A stretch of DNA of 64,000 nucleotides from Mangrovitalea sediminis (GTDB lineage Bacteria; Pseudomonadota; Gammaproteobacteria; Pseudomonadales; Oleiphilaceae): assembly GCF_002514725.1 (NCBI RefSeq), contig NZ_NTLB01000005.1, positions 513,293 to 577,292 on the forward strand, given 5' to 3'. This document shows positions 1 to 8,683 of this stretch, one piece after another. The translations under genes were made by a program, and so were the position numbers. How positions within the stretch are numbered: position 1 is the first letter of the stretch; every line of letters begins with the position of its first letter. The notes beneath the pieces were generated by a model. That model made no database searches. It worked only from the letters and a program-made list of their open reading frames with translations, and was not told where the DNA came from.

Positions 1-2
1 AT

Positions 3-401
3 CGCCAGGCAAAGATGCTGGCGCAGTGGAAAGCCCATATTCGCCACGCCTGGCCTGAAGTCAGGGCGACCCTGGCCAAACCGCTACCCTGCACCATCCG
101 TTACGGCGAAGTCCTGCCGTTGAGGGTGAATGTCAGTCTTGGTGCACTGAAACCGGAAGACATCATCGTCGAAGCCGTGGTCGAGCCCATGCTGGACCCT
201 GAGACGGCCTCAGAGGTACGGCACTACGCCCTCAAACCGGAACCCAGCGCCACACCACAGGACCCAGTGACCTTTGCCCTTGATCTGGAGCCACCCTATG
301 CGGGAGTGCAGTCATTGCGGTTACGCCTGTTCCCCTGGCATGAACTACTTAGCCACCGCTTTGAGGTGGGGCTGATGATATGGATCGAAGAGAATCGGTA
401 A
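3..401 (+). CDS. glgP: alpha-glucan phosphorylase, C-terminal end (partial)
   Basis: The reading frame is open from the first bases of the window, so the gene starts upstream and only about 132 C-terminal residues are present. They have the look of the tail of the long bacterial alpha-glucan (glycogen/maltodextrin) phosphorylases (TIGR02094 type): a helix with AQWKAHIRHAWPEV, then a beta-rich domain ending in a PWHELLSHRFEVGLMIW block. The family removes glucose-1-phosphate from alpha-1,4-glucans in the cytoplasm using pyridoxal phosphate. The catalytic and PLP-lysine regions lie outside the window, so the call rests only on this tail. Its last 53 bases overlap, tail to tail, the 3' end of the solute-binding gene on the other strand. 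Confidence 0.62.
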   Translation, partial: RQAKMLAQWKAHIRHAWPEVRATLAKPLPCTIRYGEVLPLRVNVSLGALKPEDIIVEAVVEPMLDPETASEVRHYALKPEPSATPQDPVTFALDLEPPYAGVQSLRLRLFPWHELLSHRFEVGLMIWIEENR

Positions 402-1188
402 GGCTGAGGGGGGCTGATGCTTCTTTCAGCCACTGCTGAACCACGCCTTCGCGGCGCAATTGTGCCAAGCCCCGATTCAACTTCTGCAGCAGCATGCGGC
501 TTCGACTCGAGGTTCTGGTCAGCAGGACGTGGTAACCGACGACTTCCAGCGGTTGTGGCGACCAAGTGATTTGCGCGGCTTCTTCCGGGGGGACCTTGGT
601 ATTCAGCAGCCAGAGTCCAACCGTAAGATCGCATGGAAACAGGTCGATCCGGCCATGCGCCAACTTCAGAAAGTTCAACCGATCGGTGGGCGCCCTCTCG
701 GTGTGGATTAGGCCCCGTTGCTCGGCGGCCGCCAAGTGGTTATAGATATAGCCCAATGTTTCCCCGACCCGTAGTCCTTTCAAGTCGTCCAGCGTAGACC
801 ACGGATAGCGATGTTGCCGGGTGTGGAAAAACACCGTTTTTCCCATGAAGACGGGATCGCTCATCCTGAACAGTTTTTCACGGGACGGCGAGTCACGCCA
901 CGCCAGCGTGCCGTCGAATTCGCCTTTTCCTGCCATGTAAAAAGCACGCTTCCAGGGCAGGAATACGTACTTAACCCGCACGCCCTGGGTGGCAAACGCG
1001 GCGGAAACAATACGTGAGGCCACCCCATAATAAGGCAGGTTCTTAGACAGGTAGGGCGACCATTCGCCGTTGGCCAGAACGACCGTTTGCGGCACGGTCT
1101 TGTCATCCTGCGCCTGCGTATAGCCGCTGCCCCACATCAAACCAAATAACGCGCAGAGCAACGCCCACCGGAACGCTCTTATCGTCAT
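349..1188 (-). CDS. periplasmic solute-binding protein, SBP_bac_3 type (orphan)
   Basis: A protein of 279 residues with an N-terminal signal peptide (hydrophobic stretch ending near YTQAQ) followed by a type 2 periplasmic binding fold of the amino-acid-binding (SBP_bac_3) kind; NGEWSPYL at the start of the mature protein and FLPWKRAF are typical of the subgroup. I chose the ATG at 1188 because AGGA lies a few bases upstream; a TTG at 1227 would lengthen the signal region. It follows the diguanylate cyclase by 39 bases on the same strand, so the two are probably co-transcribed. No permease or ATPase is nearby, so it may sense rather than import. It is clearly related to the protein at 50592-51365 (shared GEW.PY and FPWKRA.. 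blocks). The ligand is unknown. Confidence 0.75.
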   Translation of the reverse strand: MTIRAFRWALLCALFGLMWGSGYTQAQDDKTVPQTVVLANGEWSPYLSKNLPYYGVASRIVSAAFATQGVRVKYVFLPWKRAFYMAGKGEFDGTLAWRDSPSREKLFRMSDPVFMGKTVFFHTRQHRYPWSTLDDLKGLRVGETLGYIYNHLAAAEQRGLIHTERAPTDRLNFLKLAHGRIDLFPCDLTVGLWLLNTKVPPEEAAQITWSPQPLEVVGYHVLLTRTSSRSRMLLQKLNRGLAQLRREGVVQQWLKEASAPLSLTDSLRSISSAPPQSGG

Positions 1189-1227
1189 CGTCCTATACAC
1201 CACCGCCACCGACAACAACGTCGCCAA

Positions 1228-3411
1228 TTACTCGGTGACGGGAACGGCGTCATGAACCTCATCGAGCTCTGCGGCAACGCACCTATCTCGTCCCAACGCT
1301 TTGGCACGGTATAGCGCCTGGTCCGCGAGACGAAGCAGTTCCTGAGGGTCCACCTCTGACGATGACGGCATAAAGGCAATTCCAATACTGCTGGTAATGT
1401 GGAAACTCATCTCCTGAGCCCGGATGGGGCGTCGGACGCTTCGAAGAATCTTTCCGGCCACTTCATAGGCCGTATCGAGGCTTTGAACCGGCCTTAACAG
1501 AATCACGAACTCATCCCCACCAAGCCGGCTGACCACATCATGTTCTCGCACCGACTTACGCAGGCGGGCGCCAAATGCCTTGAGCAATTCGTCGCCGATC
1601 TCGTGACCATGCTGATCGTTTATCGGTTTGAAAAAGTCGATATCGAGATAAAGCAGCGCTAGCCTGTCCTCGGACCGGCTAAACCCCCCAGAAGACATCA
1701 GACGGCGCAACTCGGTCATCAGGAAATGCCGGTTTCTAAGACCGGTTAACGGATCGTGTTCAGCAAAATAGCGCATCCTTTCTTCGGTGCGCTTACGCTC
1801 GGAAATATCTTCCTGGATCGATACAAAGTGAGAAATGTGACCGTTGCTGTCCGTCACCGGAGTTATCGACTGCAGCACGGTATATTCCGACCCGTCCTTG
1901 CGCCGTTCGACGGTTTCACCCGACCACACCCTTCCGGATCGCAGCTTACGCCAGCGGTCATCGGATTCCGACGAACCGTCGCCGGACTGGCTCAACATCG
2001 GCAGTCGACAACCTACCCACTCGCTTTCCGAATAGCCGCTGCTATCCACCAGAGCCCTGTTCGTCCAGACCACGCGTCCTTCGCGATCGGCGATAAACAT
2101 GGCATTGCGAGCCACTTCGAGCGCTTTGCGCAACAGCATCAACTGCTGCTGCTCGCTCACCATTTCCAGCGCCACACTCAACCGGTTATGCACCTGATCG
2201 AGAATCCTGAGGATTTCCTGTCGGTGGAAGAGTTCGGGATGCTGGCTGGCCAACACCAAAACACCAGGCCGGCTGTCTGCCGTTTGCAGAGGAATCAGGC
2301 ACAACAACTTCAGGCTGGAGTCCCCCAGCGACTCAAAGAGCGACTTAAACCGCTGATCGTCTCGCGAGGCAATCTGCAGGGTCTCAATCTCGTTCAGGGA
2401 GCTGTCGTAAGCGGAAATATGCCCGGTGGATAACGATTCCCTCAATGGCCCGACAAAATAGTGCGTACCAGATGTCATCAGCGATGAGGAGGGAGCGAAC
2501 CAGACCAGCGGACACCTGAACACGGTTTGCAGGCGGGCGCAGCAATCGGCAATCAACTGATGGAGGCTGTCGCCCGCCAGGATATGGCGGTCCACGCTGT
2601 TGAGAATGGCGTCGACATTGCGCCGAATATAGCCGACGGTAATATCCTCGGAATAGATGGCAAAACGTGTCACCTTGCTATCGTCATCCAGCACCGGATT
2701 GACAGTGTGGTGCAGATACATCCCCGAACGGAAATCCTCGAAAACGACGGATTCGTGATTCTCGACAACGCGCCGGGCGATATCCCGACGGTTATCGCGT
2801 ATCGACTCAGGGCTGAGATCGATGATGCGCTTGCCGATGAGTTCGTCGGCGCTCGCTGCGCCAAACCGTTCAGCCCCCACCCGGTTAATCTGCAGAATAC
2901 GCGTGTCCGGCGTAACAAGGGCTGCCATCTGTTCGCTGGCGTTGAGCAACGCCGACAGTTCGCGCTGACGATCACGCAGTATGCGCTCGCTGATCATGCG
3001 CTCGGAGAGATCCCTGGCAATGGCAATGCCGAATCGCTCCCCCTCCACCCAAAACAGGCGACAATTGATTTCCACGGGAATCTGCCGACCGTCATAGGAT
3101 CTGAGGACACGCTCAAAGCGGGCAACACCATGTTCCTCCAGGTCCCGGTGCATGGATTGCCAGAGATCGGTCGGCAACGGCACATGGTGCAGATCCTGGG
3201 GTGCCAATTTCAGCAACTCTTCCCGGGAATACCCCAGAAGATCGCAGGTGGCCTTGTTCACCTCGACAAAGGGCCCGGGCAAACGCCCTTCAGGCATAGG
3301 AACGACAAAGGCCGCATCCGAGGTACTTTCGAAAAAGAGACGATAGGCTGTCTCTAAATCTGGAGAAGCAGCTTTGGCCGACATGTCTTTGGCTCTAATA
3401 GTGTGTTTCAT
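1228..3411 (-). CDS. multi-PAS/GAF sensor diguanylate cyclase
   Basis: A 727-residue soluble sensor protein. By eye: PAS at about 20-135 (EVNKATCDLLGYSREELL), a second PAS at about 150-265, a GAF-like region at about 275-430, a third PAS/PAC at about 440-560 ending ISERKRTEERM, and a GGDEF domain from about 565. The active-site signature is intact (LGGDEF) and an RxxD product-inhibition site (REHD) sits five residues before it, so it should make cyclic di-GMP from two GTP and be feedback-inhibited. No EAL domain or membrane segment is seen. An alternative ATG lies at 3384. It shares a strand with the solute-binding protein downstream, which suggests a common signalling role, but this is inference. 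Confidence 0.9.
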   Translation of the reverse strand: MKHTIRAKDMSAKAASPDLETAYRLFFESTSDAAFVVPMPEGRLPGPFVEVNKATCDLLGYSREELLKLAPQDLHHVPLPTDLWQSMHRDLEEHGVARFERVLRSYDGRQIPVEINCRLFWVEGERFGIAIARDLSERMISERILRDRQRELSALLNASEQMAALVTPDTRILQINRVGAERFGAASADELIGKRIIDLSPESIRDNRRDIARRVVENHESVVFEDFRSGMYLHHTVNPVLDDDSKVTRFAIYSEDITVGYIRRNVDAILNSVDRHILAGDSLHQLIADCCARLQTVFRCPLVWFAPSSSLMTSGTHYFVGPLRESLSTGHISAYDSSLNEIETLQIASRDDQRFKSLFESLGDSSLKLLCLIPLQTADSRPGVLVLASQHPELFHRQEILRILDQVHNRLSVALEMVSEQQQLMLLRKALEVARNAMFIADREGRVVWTNRALVDSSGYSESEWVGCRLPMLSQSGDGSSESDDRWRKLRSGRVWSGETVERRKDGSEYTVLQSITPVTDSNGHISHFVSIQEDISERKRTEERMRYFAEHDPLTGLRNRHFLMTELRRLMSSGGFSRSEDRLALLYLDIDFFKPINDQHGHEIGDELLKAFGARLRKSVREHDVVSRLGGDEFVILLRPVQSLDTAYEVAGKILRSVRRPIRAQEMSFHITSSIGIAFMPSSSEVDPQELLRLADQALYRAKALGRDRCVAAELDEVHDAVPVTE

Positions 3412-3668
3412 CGCGTATCGGTTGAGACTATCCGCTACTGCCGGAAAATACAGAGCCCCACCCTACCCCTAGTTTTGAACCGGGGTTCAGTCCTGTCAAC
3501 TTAACCCCCTGACATTTCGCGAGAATCTTGCGAGATATGACAATCTACCCATTGTTTGTTTCGTGCCCAGAGGCATCAGCGCATCCCTCTACGCGTAAGG
3601 ACCTGTCCGCCGGACGTCAGTTCCGGTCGTTCGAATAAAACCTTGAGAAAAGTACGGGCATCCGTAAT

Positions 3669-3682
3669 TTGATTTGTCTCAA
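3669..3682 (+). promoter_or_regulatory. ANR/FNR-type box upstream of arcD
   Basis: TTGAT-TTGT-CTCAA differs by one base from the ANR/FNR consensus TTGAT-N4-ATCAA. It lies 80 bases before the arcD start. A TATAAC at 3724-3729 is a possible -10 and would put the box near -60; the -41.5 position would need a poor -10 at 3705-3710. In Pseudomonas the arc operon is known to be induced by ANR at low oxygen, which supports the reading. The rest of the 350-base gap 3412-3762 holds only small palindromes (for example GTCCG-C-CGGAC at 3605-3615). Confidence 0.6.
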
Positions 3683-3762
3683 CGAAGTATCAGATCACGA
3701 TATCTAAGTGGGTAGGTCCTTGATATAACACTGGCTACGATAATCAGCCACAAGGACAGATC

Positions 3763-5214
3763 ATGGCAACGAATGCTCCCTCAGACAGGAATGCAATCCC
3801 TCCAAAATTACACCTAGGTGCTCTGACAGCCCTCGTCATTGGCTCCATGATCGGCGGGGGGATTTTTTCCCTGCCACAGAATATGGCCGCCAGCGCCGGC
3901 GCAGGCGCCACCTTGATCGGTTGGCTGATTACCGCCGTAGGCATGCTGACACTCGCATTTGTATTTCAGTCACTTGCGGTGCGAAAGCCGGAGCTCGATT
4001 CCGGTGTCTATGCCTATGCCAAAGCCGGGTTCGGCGATTACATGGGCTTCAGCTCCGCCTGGGGATACTGGATCAGTGCCTGGATCGGCAACGTCAGTTA
4101 TTTCGTCCTGCTCTTTAGCTCTCTCGGCTTTTTCTTCCCCATATTCGGCGAAGGTAACACGTTGCCGGCGATCATCGGCGCCTCCGTCTTGCTCTGGGTC
4201 GTGCATTTCCTGATTCTGAGCGGCATCCGGGAGGCGGCGTTCGTCAACCTCATCACCACGGTTGCCAAGGTGGTGCCGTTGATTCTGTTCATCGTACTGG
4301 CGGTTGTGGGCTTCAAACTGGATCTGTTCAAGACCGATTTCTGGGGATTGGGTAATCCCAAGCTCGGCAGCGTTCTCGATCAGGTGCGTGGCGTTATGCT
4401 GGTGACAGTCTGGGTGTTCATCGGCATTGAAGGCGCCAGCGTATACTCGGCCAGGGCCAGTAATCGCAAGGACGTCGGCAAGGCGACTCTGATCGGTTTC
4501 ATCAGCGTTCTCGCTCTGCTGGTACTCGTCAACGTCATCTCCCAGGGCATCATGAGCCAGGCCGAACTGGCTGGCCTGAAAAACCCCTCCATGGCGGGCG
4601 TACTGGCCAAAGTCGTCGGCCCCGTCGGCAGCAACCTGATCAACATCGGCCTGATCATTTCTCTCTGCGGGGCCCTGCTTAGTTGGACCATGCTGTGCGC
4701 CGAAATCATGTATGCCTCAGCAAGCGACGGCACCATGCCGGCCTTCCTCGCGAAAACGACCCGCAAACATGTCCCGGTATCCGCTCTCTGGGTCAGCAAC
4801 GGCCTGATTCAGTTGTTCCTGATCATCACCCTGTTTTCCGCCGGGACCTACCTCCAGTTACTGTACCTGGCGACGTCGATGATCCTGATCCCCTATTTCT
4901 GGTCTGCGTTCTACGCACTGCTCCTGGCCTGGAAAGGCGACACCTACGGCGCCAATGACAGTCAACGGGGACGAGACCTGTTTATTGCGCTACTCGCCGT
5001 AGTCTATAGCGTTTGGCTGGTCTATGCCGGCGGCATCAAGTACCTCCTGCTGAGCGCAGTCCTTTATGCGCCTGGCGCCATTTTCTTTGCCATCGCCAAG
5101 CGGGAAAAGGGCGAGCGCATTTTCAAACCGATTGAAGCGATCATCTTCGCTGTTGTGCTCGTCGTCGGCATCTACGGGGTTTATGCCCTGGCGACAGGAA
5201 AGCTCAGTCTCTAA
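3763..5214 (+). CDS. arcD: arginine/ornithine antiporter ArcD
   Basis: A 483-residue inner-membrane protein of the APC superfamily with about 12-13 hydrophobic segments. The first segment carries the conserved GSMIGGGIFSLPQNM signature, which in APC carriers binds the substrate alpha-amino and carboxyl groups. ArcD exchanges external arginine for internal ornithine and so feeds and empties the arginine deiminase pathway without net energy cost. It heads the cluster arcD-arcA-arcB-arcC, the Pseudomonas gene order, and an ANR-type box lies upstream. Length and composition match the ArcD family, and no missing segment is seen. A related basic amino-acid antiporter would look similar, but the context makes ArcD much the likeliest. 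Confidence 0.93.
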   Translation: MATNAPSDRNAIPPKLHLGALTALVIGSMIGGGIFSLPQNMAASAGAGATLIGWLITAVGMLTLAFVFQSLAVRKPELDSGVYAYAKAGFGDYMGFSSAWGYWISAWIGNVSYFVLLFSSLGFFFPIFGEGNTLPAIIGASVLLWVVHFLILSGIREAAFVNLITTVAKVVPLILFIVLAVVGFKLDLFKTDFWGLGNPKLGSVLDQVRGVMLVTVWVFIGIEGASVYSARASNRKDVGKATLIGFISVLALLVLVNVISQGIMSQAELAGLKNPSMAGVLAKVVGPVGSNLINIGLIISLCGALLSWTMLCAEIMYASASDGTMPAFLAKTTRKHVPVSALWVSNGLIQLFLIITLFSAGTYLQLLYLATSMILIPYFWSAFYALLLAWKGDTYGANDSQRGRDLFIALLAVVYSVWLVYAGGIKYLLLSAVLYAPGAIFFAIAKREKGERIFKPIEAIIFAVVLVVGIYGVYALATGKLSL

Positions 5215-5253
5215 CACAGGTCACTCATTGGATTGAGAGCGTCAGCGGATCGG

Positions 5254-5268
5254 GGCGATGACATCGCC
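5254..5268 (+). other. small hairpin in the arcD-arcA spacer
   Basis: GGCGAT-gac-ATCGCC forms a six-pair hairpin in the 149-base gap between arcD and arcA, and GC-rich inverted segments (GGCCCC/GGGG around 5282-5305) follow. No T-run is present, so it is not a classical terminator. In Pseudomonas aeruginosa the arc transcript is processed, which makes a processing or stabilising role plausible here; that link is inference. Confidence 0.3.
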
Positions 5269-5363
5269 AGAGGCCAGGGAAGGCCCCATCGTCCTTGGGG
5301 TCATGCCCCCGATGCCCACCTTTCCCGCTGGCACCATTCAGGAACGATTCAGAGGTAACCGTC

Positions 5364-6614
5364 ATGCCCCAACCTTCATCCCTCGGCGCCTATTCGGAAA
5401 TCGGCAAACTGCGCAAGGTCATGGTCTGCCGTCCCGGGCTTGCCCACCAGCGACTCACGCCCGGTAACTGCGATGAACTGCTATTCGACGACGTCATGTG
5501 GGTTCACCAGGCCAAGCGTGATCACTACGACTTTGTCGACAAGATGGAAGAACGCGGCGTAGAGGTCATGGACATGCATGACCTGCTGGCCGACGTCGTG
5601 GCCATCGATGACGCCCGTCGCTGGCTGATGGATCGTCGCATTACCAACGAAAGCGTCGGCATTGGCCTCGCCCAGGATATCCGCGCCTGGCTGGACGAAC
5701 TGTCGCCCCAACAGGTGGCGGAATTCCTCATCGGCGGTATTAGCGGCGCAGATCTTCCGTCCGACGCCAGCAGTCGCGACATCAAATTGTTCCTCGACTT
5801 CGTCGGCCCCACCGGCTTTATTCTGCCGCCCCTACCCAACACTGTTTTCACCCGTGACACCAGCTGCTGGATTTTCGGTGGCGTCACCCTGAACCCGATG
5901 TATTGGCAGGCGCGCCGGCCCGAAACGCTCCTCACCGCAGCCATTTACCGGTTCCACCCAACCTTTGCCGATTCCGGCATGCATTTCTGGTGGGGCGATC
6001 CCGAGATCGATCATGGACCGGCCACCCTGGAAGGCGGCGATGTCATGCCATTGGGCAATGGCGTGGTGCTTATCGGTATGGGTGAGCGCTCCTCCCGGCA
6101 GGCGATCGGCATGGTCGCCGACTCCCTGTTCCGCCATGGTGCGGCCAAGCAGGTTATCGTTGCGGCTCTCCCCAAGGCCCGTTCTGCCATGCACCTGGAT
6201 ACGGTGTTTACCTTCTGCGACCGGGACCTTGTGACCATCTATCCGGAGGTCGTTAATCATATTCAGGCGTTTTCCCTGCGGCCGGGCGACCGGGAGGGAC
6301 ATCTGGACATTCGACGCGAAGACAAGCCCTTCCTCGACGTCGTTGCCAAGGCACTTAACCTCAAGTCGCTGCGAGTTGTCCAAACCGGCGGCGACCGTTA
6401 CGAACAGGAACGCGAGCAGTGGGATGACGGTAATAATGTCGTCGCCCTGGAACCTGGCGTCGTCATTGGCTACGACCGTAATACCTGGACCAATACCCAA
6501 CTGCGCAAGGCCGGCGTCGAAGTGATCACCATCACCGCCGCCGAATTGGGCCGGGGCCGTGGCGGCGGCCACTGCATGACCTGCCCCATCCTGCGCGACC
6601 CCGTCGAATACTAG
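5364..6614 (+). CDS. arcA: arginine deiminase
   Basis: A 416-residue cytoplasmic enzyme that hydrolyses arginine to citrulline and ammonia, the first step of the arginine deiminase pathway. The catalytic cysteine is in the C-terminal [10 protein letters not shown] block; the catalytic histidine/aspartate region [13 protein letters not shown], the [12 protein letters not shown] block and EGGDVMPLG are all present. Length equals the family norm (about 417). The ATG at 5364 is chosen because GAGG lies eight bases upstream and the family start ([25 protein letters not shown]) begins there; the longer frame from 5295 has no support. It lies 46 bases before arcB. Confidence 0.97.
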   Translation: MPQPSSLGAYSEIGKLRKVMVCRPGLAHQRLTPGNCDELLFDDVMWVHQAKRDHYDFVDKMEERGVEVMDMHDLLADVVAIDDARRWLMDRRITNESVGIGLAQDIRAWLDELSPQQVAEFLIGGISGADLPSDASSRDIKLFLDFVGPTGFILPPLPNTVFTRDTSCWIFGGVTLNPMYWQARRPETLLTAAIYRFHPTFADSGMHFWWGDPEIDHGPATLEGGDVMPLGNGVVLIGMGERSSRQAIGMVADSLFRHGAAKQVIVAALPKARSAMHLDTVFTFCDRDLVTIYPEVVNHIQAFSLRPGDREGHLDIRREDKPFLDVVAKALNLKSLRVVQTGGDRYEQEREQWDDGNNVVALEPGVVIGYDRNTWTNTQLRKAGVEVITITAAELGRGRGGGHCMTCPILRDPVEY

Positions 6615-6660
6615 GAATACGCAAGGCCGCAACACTGCAGCCGATCAAGAGGATATCGAG

Positions 6661-7665
6661 ATGGCTTTTAACGTTCACAATCACCACCTGCTCACCTTGC
6701 TCGATTTCACACCCAGGCAGCTCCGCTATCTTCTGGACCTGGCCCGTGACTTGAAACGCGCCAAATACACCGGCACCGAGCAACCGAAACTGTCGGGCAA
6801 GAATATCGCGCTGATCTTCGAGAAAGCCTCGACGCGCACACGCTGTGCCTTTGAAGTCGCCGCCCATGACCAGGGCGCCCACGTCACCTATATCGATCCA
6901 TCGGGTTCGCAAATCGGCCACAAGGAATCCATCAAGGACACGGCGCGGGTACTGGGACGCATGTTCGACGCTATCGAATACCGCGGGTTCAGCCAGCACA
7001 AGGTGGAGGAGCTGGCGAATTATGCCGGTGTCCCGATCTACAACGGCCTGACCGATGAATACCACCCGACCCAAATGCTGGCCGACGTCATGACGATGCG
7101 CGAGCATAGCGACAAGCCCCTGCACGACATCGCCTATGCCTACGTCGGCGATGCCCGTAACAATATGGGCCATTCTCTGATGATCATCGGCTGTAAGCTG
7201 GGCATGGACGTCCGCATCGGCGCGCCCCGCGAACTGTGGCCGGATGATGAACTCGTCAAAACCTGCCGGGAGATTGCTGCCCACACCGGCGCCCGCCTGC
7301 AACTCACGGACAATCCCCGCGATGCGGTCAGCGGCGTCGATTTCATCCACACCGATGTCTGGGTGTCTATGGGCGAACCGATGGAAAAATGGGGGGAACG
7401 CATCAAGGTGCTGCTTCCCTACCAGGTCAACACCACTCTGATGCAAGCCGCGCGAAACCCCCGGGTGAGATTCATGCATTGCCTCCCCTCCCTGCACAAT
7501 GCGGAAACCGAGGTCGGCAAACAGGTTTCCGGTCAATACGGCCTTCATGACGGCATAGAAGTGACGGAAGAGGTTTTTGAGTCCGAAGCCTCGATCGTCT
7601 TTGAGCAGGCAGAAAACCGGATGCACACCATCAAAGCCATACTGGTTTCCACACTGGGGAGCTGA
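6661..7665 (+). CDS. arcB: ornithine carbamoyltransferase, catabolic
   Basis: A 334-residue cytoplasmic enzyme. In the catabolic direction it phosphorolyses citrulline to ornithine and carbamoyl phosphate. The carbamoyl-phosphate signature [11 protein letters not shown] and the ornithine-binding loop with MHCLPS are both present, and the length fits the catabolic ArcB group (about 335) rather than the shorter anabolic ArgF (about 305). Strong operon context: 46 bases after arcA and seven bases before arcC. The start is preceded by GAGGATATCGAG, a usable ribosome site. No oddity seen. Confidence 0.96.
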   Translation: MAFNVHNHHLLTLLDFTPRQLRYLLDLARDLKRAKYTGTEQPKLSGKNIALIFEKASTRTRCAFEVAAHDQGAHVTYIDPSGSQIGHKESIKDTARVLGRMFDAIEYRGFSQHKVEELANYAGVPIYNGLTDEYHPTQMLADVMTMREHSDKPLHDIAYAYVGDARNNMGHSLMIIGCKLGMDVRIGAPRELWPDDELVKTCREIAAHTGARLQLTDNPRDAVSGVDFIHTDVWVSMGEPMEKWGERIKVLLPYQVNTTLMQAARNPRVRFMHCLPSLHNAETEVGKQVSGQYGLHDGIEVTEEVFESEASIVFEQAENRMHTIKAILVSTLGS

Positions 7666-7672
7666 GATCGCC

Positions 7673-8578
7673 ATGCGTATCGTCGTCGCCCTGGGTGGAA
7701 ACGCCCTGCTTCGCCGCGGTGAACCCATGACCGCGGACCAACAACGCAGGAACGTCGGTGTCGCCGTCAAACACCTGGCGCGCATACAATCGGGCAATGA
7801 GCTGGTCATCGCCCACGGCAATGGCCCGCAAGTCGGGTTGCTCGCCCTGCAGGCTGCAGCCTACGCTCCGGTGAGCCCCTATCCTCTTGATGTACTGGGT
7901 GCCGAGAGTGAGGGCATGATCGGTTACCTGATCGAACAGGAGCTGGGTAACGCCCTGCCGACGGAGACGCCCATGGCCACCCTGTTGACGCAGGTTGAGG
8001 TCGATCCGGACGACCCTGCCTTCCAGCACCCCACCAAGCCCATCGGCCCGACCTATTCCAAGGAAGATGCCGAGCGCCTGATGGACTCGCGGGGCTGGCA
8101 GATGGCACCGGACGGTCCTTACATGCGTCGCGTGGTCGCCAGTCCCCGGCCTCGACGCATCTTTGAGATCCGGCCGATAAAGTGGTTGCTCGAACAGGGT
8201 ACCGTGGTCATTTGCGCGGGCGGCGGCGGTGTACCGACCTTTTACAACCGGGACGGGAAATTGCAGGGTATTGAAGCCGTTATCGACAAGGACTACTGCG
8301 CCGCCCTTCTGGCCCATGATCTGGATGCAGATTGCCTGATCATCGCAACCGATGTCGACGGTGTTTACGAGGACTGGGGTAAACCGACACAGCGCCTGAT
8401 CGAACGGATCCGGCCGGCTGATATCGACCCTACCGGTTTTCCGGCAGGTTCCATGGGACCGAAGCTGGGCGCCGCCCTGGATTTCGTGAGCAGAACCGGG
8501 AAAACCGCGGTTATCGGGTCCCTGGAAAATATTGATGCCATGCTTGAGGGAAAAGCCGGGACCCGTGTCACGCCCTGA
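7673..8578 (+). CDS. arcC: carbamate kinase
   Basis: A 301-residue cytoplasmic kinase that transfers phosphate from carbamoyl phosphate to ADP, giving the ATP of the arginine deiminase pathway plus carbamate. It begins with [17 protein letters not shown], the amino-acid-kinase nucleotide loop, followed by AHGNGPQVG and AGGGGVP blocks typical of ArcC. The ATG at 7673 lies seven bases after the arcB stop; the longer upstream frame would run through arcB and is rejected. It is the last gene of the arc operon. Confidence 0.96.
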   Translation: MRIVVALGGNALLRRGEPMTADQQRRNVGVAVKHLARIQSGNELVIAHGNGPQVGLLALQAAAYAPVSPYPLDVLGAESEGMIGYLIEQELGNALPTETPMATLLTQVEVDPDDPAFQHPTKPIGPTYSKEDAERLMDSRGWQMAPDGPYMRRVVASPRPRRIFEIRPIKWLLEQGTVVICAGGGGVPTFYNRDGKLQGIEAVIDKDYCAALLAHDLDADCLIIATDVDGVYEDWGKPTQRLIERIRPADIDPTGFPAGSMGPKLGAALDFVSRTGKTAVIGSLENIDAMLEGKAGTRVTP

Positions 8579-8616
8579 CGCCCGGGATTGGGCCGCAACA
8601 AGTAAGAGGACAACAT

Positions 8617-8650
8617 CAGGGGCTTGCCGATCACCGTCGTTCAGCCCCTG
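8617..8650. terminator. hairpin after arcC
   Basis: CAGGGGCT and AGCCCCTG form a perfect eight-pair stem with an 18-base loop in the 105 bases between the convergent arcC and the flavoprotein gene. No clear T-run follows on either strand, so termination is likely but not certain. Confidence 0.4.
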
Positions 8651-8683
8651 GTCAGGAAGATTCCCACGAAAAATCGGGGGACG

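Noticed and set aside
6532..7821. 429-codon minus-strand frame antisense to arcA-arcB
   Set aside because: Shadow of the GC-rich arc genes: no ribosome site and no family likeness, while arcA and arcB are certain.
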